Source: Actinomycetes bacterium (GTDB lineage: Bacteria > Actinomycetota > Acidimicrobiia > Spongiisociales > UBA5794). From it: a stretch of DNA of 16,987 nt. Shown piece by piece: positions 6,993-12,755 of this stretch (position 1 is its first letter; every line of letters begins with the position of its first letter). The stretch is taken from positions 1 to 16,987 of the forward strand of contig JAMBLK010000073.1 in assembly GCA_023336855.1 (NCBI GenBank), in the 5' to 3' direction. Position numbers and translations under genes: made by a program. The notes below the pieces were generated by a model that worked only from the letters and a program-made list of their open reading frames with translations, made no database searches and was not told where the DNA came from.

Positions 6993-7046
6993 GTGAGACA
7001 TGAGACATGAGGTATGAGCTGCCAGCTACCAGCTGCCAGCTTCGAG
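6993..7046. repeat. Heptanucleotide repeat tract (ATGAGAC and AGCTGCC units)
   Basis: Seven-base units run without break: GTGAGAC-type, ATGAGAC, ATGAGGT, ATGAGCT, then GCCAGCT-phase units AGCTACC, AGCTGCC, AGCTTCG. Two repeat families thus meet in the same phase. It occupies the left side of the divergent lnt/suhB gap. Confidence 0.65.
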
Positions 7047-7156
7047 CCACCAGCCCGAACTTGCTCACCGGATCTGCGGTCGTCTTCAGTGCGGTTTGCG
7101 AAGGACGATGGTCCGACTCCGTTTCAGCCAGCACGAGGAACATGTACGGGGCCTCT

Positions 7157-7190
7157 TGCTGGCAGCTGGTAGCTGGCGACTGGCAGCTCA
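7157..7190. repeat. Heptanucleotide repeat, inverted copy of AGCTGCC type
   Basis: Units GCTGGCA, GCTGGTA, GCTGGCG, ACTGGCA, GCTCA. CTGGCAGCTGGTAGCTGGC at 7159-7177 is the exact reverse complement of 7021-7039, so the two tracts form 19-bp inverted repeats 119 nt apart. Confidence 0.65.
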
Positions 7191-7198
7191 AACAGCCG

Positions 7199-7204
7199 TA
7201 GGCT
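7199..7204 (+). promoter_or_regulatory. suhB: -10 box (TAGGCT) for leaderless suhB operon
   Basis: TAGGCT ends 6 nt before the ATG at 7211, directly after the inverted heptamer repeat. GGCGGG before the ATG is a poor ribosome binding site, so leaderless initiation is favoured. Confidence 0.5.
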
Positions 7205-7210
7205 GGCGGG

Positions 7211-7996
7211 ATGGACGATCTTCGACTGGCGATTGAAGCCGCGCGGGTTGGTGGGGCGATACTTCGTGAGGGGTTCGACCGCGGAGTGACGGCGCACTAC
7301 AAGCGACGCTTCGATCCGGTGACCGAGATTGATCACGCTTCTGAAGCGGCCGTGCTGTCGATCCTCTCGGAGCACCGACCGGACGATGCGATCCTCGCTG
7401 AAGAGCGCGGCGGCACGATCCCCGGCGGCCGCCTCTGGATCGTCGACCCGCTCGACGGAACGGTGAACTTCGTGCACGGCATCCCCCAGATCGCGGTCAG
7501 CGTCGGGTTGTGGGAGGACGACCGGCCGATCGCCGGAGTCATCTACGACCCGCTTCGTGACGAGTGTTTCTCCGCCGCCGCCGGGAACGGTGCACATCTC
7601 AACGGACGTCGAATCCACGTGTCGAGAACTGACGATCTCGATCGATCCGTGACGGCGACCGGATTCCCGTATGACCACGGGGACTACCCCCATGAGTACG
7701 CAGCGGTGCTGGGAGCCGTGCTGGGTTCCGTCAACGGGATTCGCCGATTCGGCTCTGCAGCACTCGACCTCGCATGGGTGGCAGCAGGTCGGTATGAGGC
7801 GTACTGGGAACTCGGTCTCGCCCCGTGGGATCAGGCGGCCGGAATACTCATCGTGCGGGAGGCCGGCGGTCGCGTGACCGACTTCAACGGAGACGACTCC
7901 GTCCCGGCAACACCGATGGTGTTGTCCAGCAACGGCCTGGTTCATGATGCTCTCCAAAGGATTCTCCAGCCTGCCGTTCCGGATCACCTCAGATGA
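7211..7996 (+). CDS. suhB: Inositol monophosphatase family protein
   Basis: A 261-residue metal-dependent phosphatase of normal family length. The metal and catalytic motifs are intact: Asp41, Glu64-Glu65 in ILAEE, Asp79-x-x-Asp82-Gly-Thr in WIVDPLDGTVNF, and the C-terminal WDQAAG (206-211) with Asp207. The family hydrolyses inositol-1-phosphate and similar sugar or nucleotide phosphates in the cytoplasm. In actinobacteria this can feed inositol phospholipids and mycothiol, but histidinol-phosphate or PAP phosphatase activity cannot be excluded by sequence alone. Its stop codon overlaps the ATG of the amidohydrolase gene (ATGA at 7993-7996), so the two are co-transcribed and translationally coupled. 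Confidence 0.9.
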   Translation: MDDLRLAIEAARVGGAILREGFDRGVTAHYKRRFDPVTEIDHASEAAVLSILSEHRPDDAILAEERGGTIPGGRLWIVDPLDGTVNFVHGIPQIAVSVGLWEDDRPIAGVIYDPLRDECFSAAAGNGAHLNGRRIHVSRTDDLDRSVTATGFPYDHGDYPHEYAAVLGAVLGSVNGIRRFGSAALDLAWVAAGRYEAYWELGLAPWDQAAGILIVREAGGRVTDFNGDDSVPATPMVLSSNGLVHDALQRILQPAVPDHLR

Positions 7997-9573
7997 CCAC
8001 CGATCGGAGACTTCTCGTCGCCGATGCCGTGAGAACGGCTCGTGGCGTCCCCGGAAACGCGATCCTGATCGAAGACGGTCACGTCATTGCCATGGGAGAC
8101 CAACGGACTCTCGAAGGTCCCGGCGTCAAGGTCGAGGAGTACGCCGGTGCCGTCCTGATCCCGGGTCTGCGGGACGCACACATACACCCCGTGACATACG
8201 CTGCCTCGCTCTCCGGAACGTCGCTCAACAGCGTGACGAGCATCAGAGAACTCCAGGACACGATCAAGATGGCCGCGACAGCGCTCGCGCCCGGCGAGCC
8301 GCTGGTGGCCCTCCGTCTCGATGATGGGACCCTCGCAGAGCGGCGTCTACCCACCCGGGGCGATCTCGACGAGGCCGTGCCGGATCGGCCCGTGCTCATC
8401 CACCGCTATTGCGGTCATGTTGCCATCGCCAATACGGCTGCTCTCCGTCACGCGGGCGTCGACGCCACCACTCCGGACCCCGGTGACGGTTCGATCGACC
8501 GTGACGCACAAGGACAGCCAACCGGTGTCCTGAGAGAGACTGCTATCGACCTCGTCTCGACCCGTCTCGACGCTTCGGGATCGCTGACCGAGCAGTCGTT
8601 ACTCGATGCGTTGGCAGGCCTGGGCGGCCTCGGGATCACTTCGATCGGTGCCATGCTTGGACTCGGTGATGGACCGTGGGCCAGTCTCGGGGACGAGGTC
8701 GCCGCGATCACCGCCGTCGCTGATCGCCTTCCCATCAATGTCCACGGGTTCGTCATCGCTCGCAGCGTCGACGATCTCGAAGCCGCAGCTCATCGCCTGA
8801 ATGAGGCAGGCGAACGGCTCCGCTGGGCGGGCTACAAAGGCTTCGCCGATGGAAGTCTCGGCGGGCACACGGCGGCGATGCACGCCCCGTTCAGCGATCG
8901 TCCAGACGAGCTCGGCACGATGCGGCTCGACGCCTCGGATCATCTCCTCGCTGAGGCGTCGCTCCGAATGGGTGGGATGGTCGCACTCCACGCGATCGGG
9001 GATCAAGCCAACGGAGCGGTTGTCGATCTCTATGAGGAGTTGGTCATAGGAGGCGCCTCGCCACAGCGACTCCGTATCGAACACGCGTCCGTCCTCGACC
9101 GCGCCGACATCGACAGGATCGCGCGTCTTGGTGTAGTCGTATCGGTTCAGCCTGCGTTCCTCGGATCTGAATTCGAATGGATCGCTGATCGCGTCGGATC
9201 CGATCGCATCGTGACGACATATCCGTTCGCATCGCTGGACCATGCCGGAGTTCCGATGTGCGGCGGATCGGACAGTCCGGTTGAGTCGCCCGATCCGTGG
9301 GAAGGGATGGCTCTGGCAAGAGACAGGGCCGGTGTCACACGAAGCGAGGGTCTTTTCCCTGATCGGGCACTGTCGCTCTTCACTGATGGGGCAGCGATCG
9401 CTCTCGGAGAACCGCTTCCACTCTCCCCCGGGAGCCCTGCCGATATCGTTGCCGTCGACCGGGATCCGGTCGTGAGCGACCCCGATCAGTTGCGGGGCAC
9501 CGTGGTCATTGAGACCTGGGTTCACGGCGAGCCGGTCGAGGTGGACAGGACACGCCCGATCTGCGGCAACTGA
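7993..9573 (+). CDS. Amidohydrolase family 3 protein (YtcJ-like)
   Basis: A 526-residue metallo-dependent hydrolase. A short beta-sandwich part (1-58) precedes the TIM barrel, with the metal ligands His63 and His65 in DAHIHPV. His333 (HAIGDQ), His364 (RIEHAS) and Asp427 (GSDSPV) follow at the expected places, as do the GYKGFADGSLGG and HRYCGHVAIAN segments typical of the YtcJ/YtcJ-like group. The C-terminal part ends in the family's SPGSPADIVAVDRDP motif, returning to the sandwich. Such enzymes cleave amide or related C-N bonds of small molecules; the substrate is unknown and cannot be read from the sequence. No signal peptide, so cytoplasmic. It is coupled to suhB through the ATGA overlap and converges on the small gene at 9601. 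Confidence 0.88.
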   Translation: MTTDRRLLVADAVRTARGVPGNAILIEDGHVIAMGDQRTLEGPGVKVEEYAGAVLIPGLRDAHIHPVTYAASLSGTSLNSVTSIRELQDTIKMAATALAPGEPLVALRLDDGTLAERRLPTRGDLDEAVPDRPVLIHRYCGHVAIANTAALRHAGVDATTPDPGDGSIDRDAQGQPTGVLRETAIDLVSTRLDASGSLTEQSLLDALAGLGGLGITSIGAMLGLGDGPWASLGDEVAAITAVADRLPINVHGFVIARSVDDLEAAAHRLNEAGERLRWAGYKGFADGSLGGHTAAMHAPFSDRPDELGTMRLDASDHLLAEASLRMGGMVALHAIGDQANGAVVDLYEELVIGGASPQRLRIEHASVLDRADIDRIARLGVVVSVQPAFLGSEFEWIADRVGSDRIVTTYPFASLDHAGVPMCGGSDSPVESPDPWEGMALARDRAGVTRSEGLFPDRALSLFTDGAAIALGEPLPLSPGSPADIVAVDRDPVVSDPDQLRGTVVIETWVHGEPVEVDRTRPICGN

Positions 9574-9600
9574 CGCGGCGTGTGTCGGTCGCGGACCGTG

Positions 9601-9801
9601 TCAGCGAACGATGCCGGCAGCGAACTGCCAGCAATCAGTGCAGAGGTAGCCGGCGTCATGGAATCGGGCGTCCTGTTCGAGAACCGTCATGCGGCACATG
9701 CTGCAGGTCCCGGCAACGAAATCCCGCGCGGCATCCTGGAACGGCCCGTCTGAAATGGCGAGATCCGAGACGAGAACGGTTCTGCTGATTCCTTGCTTCA
9801 C
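9601..9801 (-). CDS. Small CxxC-x17-CxxC zinc-ribbon-like protein
   Basis: A 66-residue protein starting at GTG 9801. Cys33, Cys36 (TCSMC) and Cys54, Cys57 (CTDC) form two CxxC pairs 17 residues apart, as in a small zinc ribbon or rubredoxin-like knuckle. The first 30 residues hold no hydrophobic signal. The start is backed by a TAGCCT box ending 7 nt upstream. I recognise no named family. The four-Cys pattern and the fitted promoter argue that this is a real gene rather than a chance frame. It lies between a converging amidohydrolase gene and the downstream end of the Cys/Met enzyme gene. Confidence 0.6.
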   Translation of the reverse strand: MKQGISRTVLVSDLAISDGPFQDAARDFVAGTCSMCRMTVLEQDARFHDAGYLCTDCWQFAAGIVR

Positions 9802-9808
9802 CCGCGGA

Positions 9809-9814
9809 AGGCTA
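9809..9814 (-). promoter_or_regulatory. -10 box (TAGCCT) for small CxxC gene
   Basis: TAGCCT on the minus strand ends 7 nt before the GTG at 9801. No ribosome binding site is visible. The rest of the 150-bp gap to 9951 shows no repeat, RNA or terminator that I can recognise. Confidence 0.4.
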
Positions 9815-9951
9815 TCGGGGATCCCGTTTCACCGATCGCAGATGCGTCGAAAGTCGGCCCCAGTCGACACCAATGTATTGCCAACCGCGGGCTGGCGGGG
9901 CCCGGCTGGGATGAGTCCTCAGATAGTCGGCGGGGCGACCGTCGCACTCCT

Positions 9952-11331
9952 CTACAACACCGCCAAGGCTCGATCCAGGTCGGCAATGATGTCTCCAGGA
10001 TGCTCACCGCCGATGTTGAGTCGGATCAGGTTCATCGGCACTGAAGCCAAGTCGCGGCCCTCGTCACCTTGTTGTTGGTGAGTCGAGATAGCGGGGATGG
10101 TGGCAACACTCTTGATCCGACCGAGGTCGGTTGCCCGCCAGATCATCTCGAACTCGTCGAAGACCCTTCGGGCCTCGGTCGCCCCACCTTTGACTTCGAA
10201 TGCCAGGAGGTGCCCGAAGCGGTTGACTTCGGTTCCGTAGTCATCGGCCCCGTCCACAAGCCACATGGTCCGCTTGGCGACATCGTGACCCGGCATTGAT
10301 TCAAGACCGGGATAGGCGACTCGGTCGACGCTGTCGTGTGACTCCAGATAGCGAGCGACCTTCATCGTTGACTTGCTCACGAAGTCCATGCGGTGCCTCA
10401 GTGTGCGTAGGTCGCTGATCGTCATCAGAGCGTTGAACGGGCTGATACCCGGACCGTGATCGCGGAATGGAAGGAGCTTGACGTACATAGCGAAGTTATC
10501 GCGCATTTCGTCCGGTCCGATATCGGTGACGATCCCGTGTCGCGCGACGACCGCGCCACCGATGGCGAACCCTGACGAGGTCATCGACTTTGTTGTCGAG
10601 TGAACGACGATGTCGGCGCCAAGGTTGAGGGGTCGAGTCAGCGCTGGAGTCGCCACCGTGCTGTCGATGATGAGCGGCAGGTTCGCGGCATGAGCGATCC
10701 CTGCGACCGCTTCGATGTCCATGATGCTGACCAACGGATTGGAAGGGGTTTCGCCGTACACGAATCGCGTGTTGCCGTCTATCTTCTCTGCCCACTCGTT
10801 GAGATCGAGTGGATCACGAACCCAGCGTACGTCGATGCCTCGTTCCGCGCCGTAGCGCTGGCCGAACAACATGAAGGTGCCGCCGTAGCAGCGAGCACTG
10901 GCCACGATGTTCATCCCTGGACGGGGGTTCTCCAAGAAGGGATTGGTGGCCATGAAGATCGCTGACATGCCGGACGAGGTCGCCAGCGCGGACACTTCCC
11001 CATCGAAGCCATAGCCCTCCAATAGCGCCAACGTTTCTTCCAGATAGTGAGCCGTCGGGTTCGCTATCCGCGAGTAGACCCACGCCGGCATCAAGTACGC
11101 GAGAGCCGCCTCCATGTGGTCGCTGTTCTCGAAGTGCTCCGCTGAGCTCAGATACCCTGGCTCAATGATGCTGCCCTGGTTGGCAAGAGCGGCCTGCATG
11201 TCGTAGACACCGTGGACCGCAATCGTGTCGAACTTCTTCGTCCGCATGACCGACCGTCGGTGCGCTTCGGCTGCGGCCATAGCTTCGCCACGGGCGACAT
11301 ATCCGGCGACGCCCTCTGTGTACTCGCTCAT
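9952..11331 (-). CDS. Cys/Met metabolism PLP-dependent enzyme (O-acetylhomoserine sulfhydrylase / methionine gamma-lyase type)
   Basis: A 459-residue gamma-family enzyme, slightly long because of an N-terminal extension of about 30 residues. Recognisable parts: YSRIANPT (86-93), the cofactor-binding SSGMSA (119-124), YGETPSNPL (192-200), Asp223 in IIDSTVATP, and the Schiff-base Lys248 in VVHSTTKSM. The family makes homocysteine from O-acetylhomoserine and sulfide, or splits methionine or cystathionine; the sequence alone does not settle which. An AGGAAGGAA ribosome binding site precedes ATG 11331, unlike the leaderless neighbours. The 209-bp region upstream, after the selenoprotein gene, has a hairpin and a small ORF and may regulate this gene. 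Sulfur/selenium chemistry links it loosely to its neighbour. Confidence 0.85.
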   Translation of the reverse strand: MSEYTEGVAGYVARGEAMAAAEAHRRSVMRTKKFDTIAVHGVYDMQAALANQGSIIEPGYLSSAEHFENSDHMEAALAYLMPAWVYSRIANPTAHYLEETLALLEGYGFDGEVSALATSSGMSAIFMATNPFLENPRPGMNIVASARCYGGTFMLFGQRYGAERGIDVRWVRDPLDLNEWAEKIDGNTRFVYGETPSNPLVSIMDIEAVAGIAHAANLPLIIDSTVATPALTRPLNLGADIVVHSTTKSMTSSGFAIGGAVVARHGIVTDIGPDEMRDNFAMYVKLLPFRDHGPGISPFNALMTISDLRTLRHRMDFVSKSTMKVARYLESHDSVDRVAYPGLESMPGHDVAKRTMWLVDGADDYGTEVNRFGHLLAFEVKGGATEARRVFDEFEMIWRATDLGRIKSVATIPAISTHQQQGDEGRDLASVPMNLIRLNIGGEHPGDIIADLDRALAVL

Positions 11332-11356
11332 TCAGTTCCTTCCTGTCCCCCGGGGG

Positions 11357-11476
11357 CTACCCGATGGGAGGTTGCTGCGTGGCCTTGATCTCGGTGAGCG
11401 CCGGGCTGGTATCGATATGCGGCATGTCGGGAATCAGGGTGAGTCTGTTCAGGCCAACTCCCGGAATTCTGCACAT
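11357..11476 (-). CDS. Possible small upstream ORF in the leader of the Cys/Met enzyme gene
   Basis: A 39-codon frame beginning Met-Cys-Arg-Ile-Pro and ending TAG 25 nt before the start of the enzyme gene, in a different frame. The second codon is Cys, reminiscent of cysteine-responsive leader peptides known in actinobacteria, though only one Cys is present. Its ATG lies inside the loop of the hairpin at 11447-11503. No ribosome binding site is visible. It could be chance. Confidence 0.25.
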   Translation of the reverse strand: MCRIPGVGLNRLTLIPDMPHIDTSPALTEIKATQQPPIG

Positions 11477-11503
11477 TTGCGGAGACCGTTGATCGCACTG
11501 AAC
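11447..11503 (-). promoter_or_regulatory. Structured leader element upstream of the Cys/Met enzyme gene
   Basis: On the minus strand GTTCAG (11498-11503) pairs with CTGAAC (11447-11452), CAA (11489-11491) with TTG (11455-11457), and CTCC (11481-11484) with GGAG (11458-11461). This gives an imperfect hairpin with internal loops. I compared it by eye with SAM-I, SAM-II, SAM-IV and SAH riboswitch cores and found no clear match. Confidence 0.3.
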
Positions 11504-11540
11504 TCATGAAACTGGAGAGAGGCGTCGATCGGATAGGGTC

Positions 11541-11777
11541 CTACGTCAGGATTTCCCTCAGGGGGCCAGCAATGTCCTCATACTCGGCATGGAGGCCGGT
11601 CTCCGCTTTCGAGTAGATGAGACGTTCGTCGAGCATGACTTCGAACCTCCCGCCACTCGACGGGATCAAGATGAGTCGGTCAATGGTTCGCTCGAACTCG
11701 TCGAGCAGCTGATCGGCCGTGCGCACGGCACGGTTCCGATAGCCTCAAACGGCGCAGTATTCGATGCTGAGATTCAT
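11541..11777 (-). CDS. selW: Selenoprotein W-like (Rdx family) protein with in-frame TGA as selenocysteine
   Basis: From ATG 11777 the minus strand reads M-N-L-S-I-E-Y-C-A-V-(TGA)-G-Y-R-N-R-A, then an open frame to TAG 11541-11543. With TGA (11745-11747) read as selenocysteine this is a 78-residue protein whose Y-C-x-x-U-G-Y motif is the SelW signature. The rest matches the thioredoxin-like Rdx fold: a helix (ADQLLDEFERTI), a strand (RLILIPSSGGRFEVMLD), and the ending of LIYSKAETG plus a C-terminal helix. The family is a redox protein acting through the Cys-Sec pair. ATG 11777 has TACTAT 7 nt upstream, and a SECIS-like hairpin follows the TGA. A standard reading would miss the first 17 residues and start at GTG 11726. 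TGA acts as a normal stop in most neighbours, so recoding is local. Confidence 0.88.
11708..11747 (-). promoter_or_regulatory. Bacterial SECIS-like hairpin for selenocysteine insertion
   Basis: The TGA (11745-11747) is followed by 11 nt, then a 6-bp stem CCGTGC/GCACGG (11728-11733 with 11717-11722) and a 5-nt loop CGTGC whose second base is G. Below it, after a 2-nt bulge (AA), ATCGG (11736-11740) pairs with CCGAT (11712-11716), and GCT (11741-11743) pairs with AGC (11708-11710) past a single bulged C. The 11-nt spacing and small G-containing loop resemble the SelB-binding element of E. coli fdhF. Confidence 0.75.
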
Positions 11778-11784
11778 GACGACG

Positions 11785-11790
11785 ATAGTA
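11785..11790 (-). promoter_or_regulatory. selW: -10 box (TACTAT) for leaderless selW
   Basis: TACTAT on the minus strand ends 7 nt before ATG 11777, in the 39-nt gap after the CAP gene stop. It decides the start: the ATG upstream of the TGA has a promoter, whereas the GTG at 11726 has neither a box nor a ribosome binding site. Confidence 0.55.
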
Positions 11791-11816
11791 GTCGCTTCGA
11801 CGAGCGCAGTCGGGCC

Positions 11817-12611
11817 TCAACCACGGAACACGTGTGTGACCCAGAGCTTGCCGCCGGCGTCAGTCCACACGCCCGAGCCGATCTCCGTGAACGTCGGGTT
11901 AACCATGTTGGCGTAGTGCCCGCTGCTGGCGGCGAGCGCGTTGAATGCCGACTGCACGGCAGTTCCGACGGCGATGTTCTCCGCCACGGATTGCCATGGG
12001 CCGGGGACGTCGTAGAGATTCGAGTGCGCGAAGGTACCGGTCTCCGCCATGTGCTGGGACCACGATCGCGCATACGACTGCAGCGCCCCGACATGGGCGA
12101 GAGCCGGCAGGCCGACGGATGCCCGAAGGTTGTTGACAAGCGACACGAATTGGGATTCTGCCGAGGAGTCGAATCCTGTAATACGCTGGGATTCAGTAGT
12201 GGTCGTCGTTGTCGGTGCAGGAGCGGACGTCGTTGGCGTGGTCGGTGGGACCGTCGTCGTGACTGTCGGCGGGACCGTCGTCGTCGTCACCGGAGTCTTC
12301 ACGGTTGCGGCCGTCGGCGGAGCCGTCGTCGTGGTCGGCGGAGCGTTGGTGGTGGTAGTCACCACCTGGGTCGTCGTCGTGGGTGCGACGGTTGTTGATG
12401 TGGTGGTCGATGTCGTGGTCACCGGAACGGCTGTCGCGCTCGTGCTCATCGACGTCGTCGTGGTCGATGACGAATTCCATGACGCCGCTACTACGTTCGG
12501 CGCGGGTTTGGGGACGGTGGTTCCAGGGTCGCCCAACGCGGGAACGATGACGACGGCTGAGAGAATCGCGACGAACGCGATCAGAACGAGGGACAACGAT
12601 CGGGGTTTCAT
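11817..12611 (-). CDS. Secreted CAP (SCP/PR-1) domain protein with Thr/Pro-rich stalk
   Basis: A 264-residue exported protein. Residues 1-27 form a signal peptide (KPR then a hydrophobic core to ALG). Residues about 45-142 are a low-complexity stalk of Thr, Pro, Val and Ala, probably an extended linker across the cell wall. Residues about 150-264 are a CAP domain: VNNLRASVGLPAL, SWSQHMAETGTFAHSN with His196, AENIAVG with Glu211, SSGHYANMVNP with His232, and IGSGVW...WVTHVF at the end. These His/Glu residues line the usual CAP cavity. Bacterial CAP proteins are found at the cell surface and often near wall metabolism genes; the activity is unknown. AAGG 5 nt before the ATG is a weak ribosome binding site. 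It is 136 bp downstream of ilvD on the same strand. Confidence 0.85.
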   Translation of the reverse strand: MKPRSLSLVLIAFVAILSAVVIVPALGDPGTTVPKPAPNVVAASWNSSSTTTTSMSTSATAVPVTTTSTTTSTTVAPTTTTQVVTTTTNAPPTTTTAPPTAATVKTPVTTTTVPPTVTTTVPPTTPTTSAPAPTTTTTTESQRITGFDSSAESQFVSLVNNLRASVGLPALAHVGALQSYARSWSQHMAETGTFAHSNLYDVPGPWQSVAENIAVGTAVQSAFNALAASSGHYANMVNPTFTEIGSGVWTDAGGKLWVTHVFRG

Positions 12612-12729
12612 GAGGGCCTTGATTCGCGGGCAGTGGACACCGGACCGGACCCCCAGGTGCGTTCAGCACCCCCCATGGCCAATCCGAGATCGGGATTGTA
12701 CGAGGCGCGCCCGTCAACCAACTATCGCT
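12612..12729. other. Intergenic leader of CAP gene
   Basis: On the minus strand TACAAT (12693-12698) could be a -10 box. It is followed by a small hairpin GGTGC-TGAAC-GCACC near 12657-12671. CAP-type wall proteins are sometimes controlled by c-di-AMP (ydaO) riboswitches, but I could not find that motif here with confidence. Confidence 0.25.
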
Positions 12730-12755
12730 GCGACTCCCAGTGTGGGATCAGTCGC
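12730..12755 (-). terminator. Hairpin overlapping the ilvD stop codon
   Basis: GCGAC/GTCGC (5 bp) and TCCCA/TGGGA (5 bp) stack around a 3-nt loop, with the ilvD TGA bulged between the two stems. No T tract follows, so it may protect the mRNA end or weaken readthrough rather than terminate fully. Confidence 0.35.

Noticed and set aside
6162..7010. Open frame of 282 codons antisense to lnt
   Set aside because: Arg/Asp/Glu/His-rich low-complexity product typical of antisense GC-rich DNA; no family features.
7015..7195. Possible CRISPR array in the repeat-rich lnt/suhB gap
   Set aside because: Units are 7 bases, degenerate and without spacers of even length; no cas gene is present.
8599..9525. 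Open frame of 308 codons antisense to the amidohydrolase gene
   Set aside because: No recognisable domain; the sense strand shows all metal ligands of an amidohydrolase.
11545..11777. Selenoprotein gene as a pseudogene with a nonsense mutation
   Set aside because: The TGA falls exactly on the known selenocysteine position of SelW, the frame is otherwise intact, and a SECIS-like hairpin follows. A random nonsense mutation would not be expected to meet all three.
12612..12747. ydaO (c-di-AMP) riboswitch before the CAP gene
   Set aside because: Only a short hairpin and a loose resemblance to the conserved 3' segment were seen; the core motifs could not be aligned by eye.
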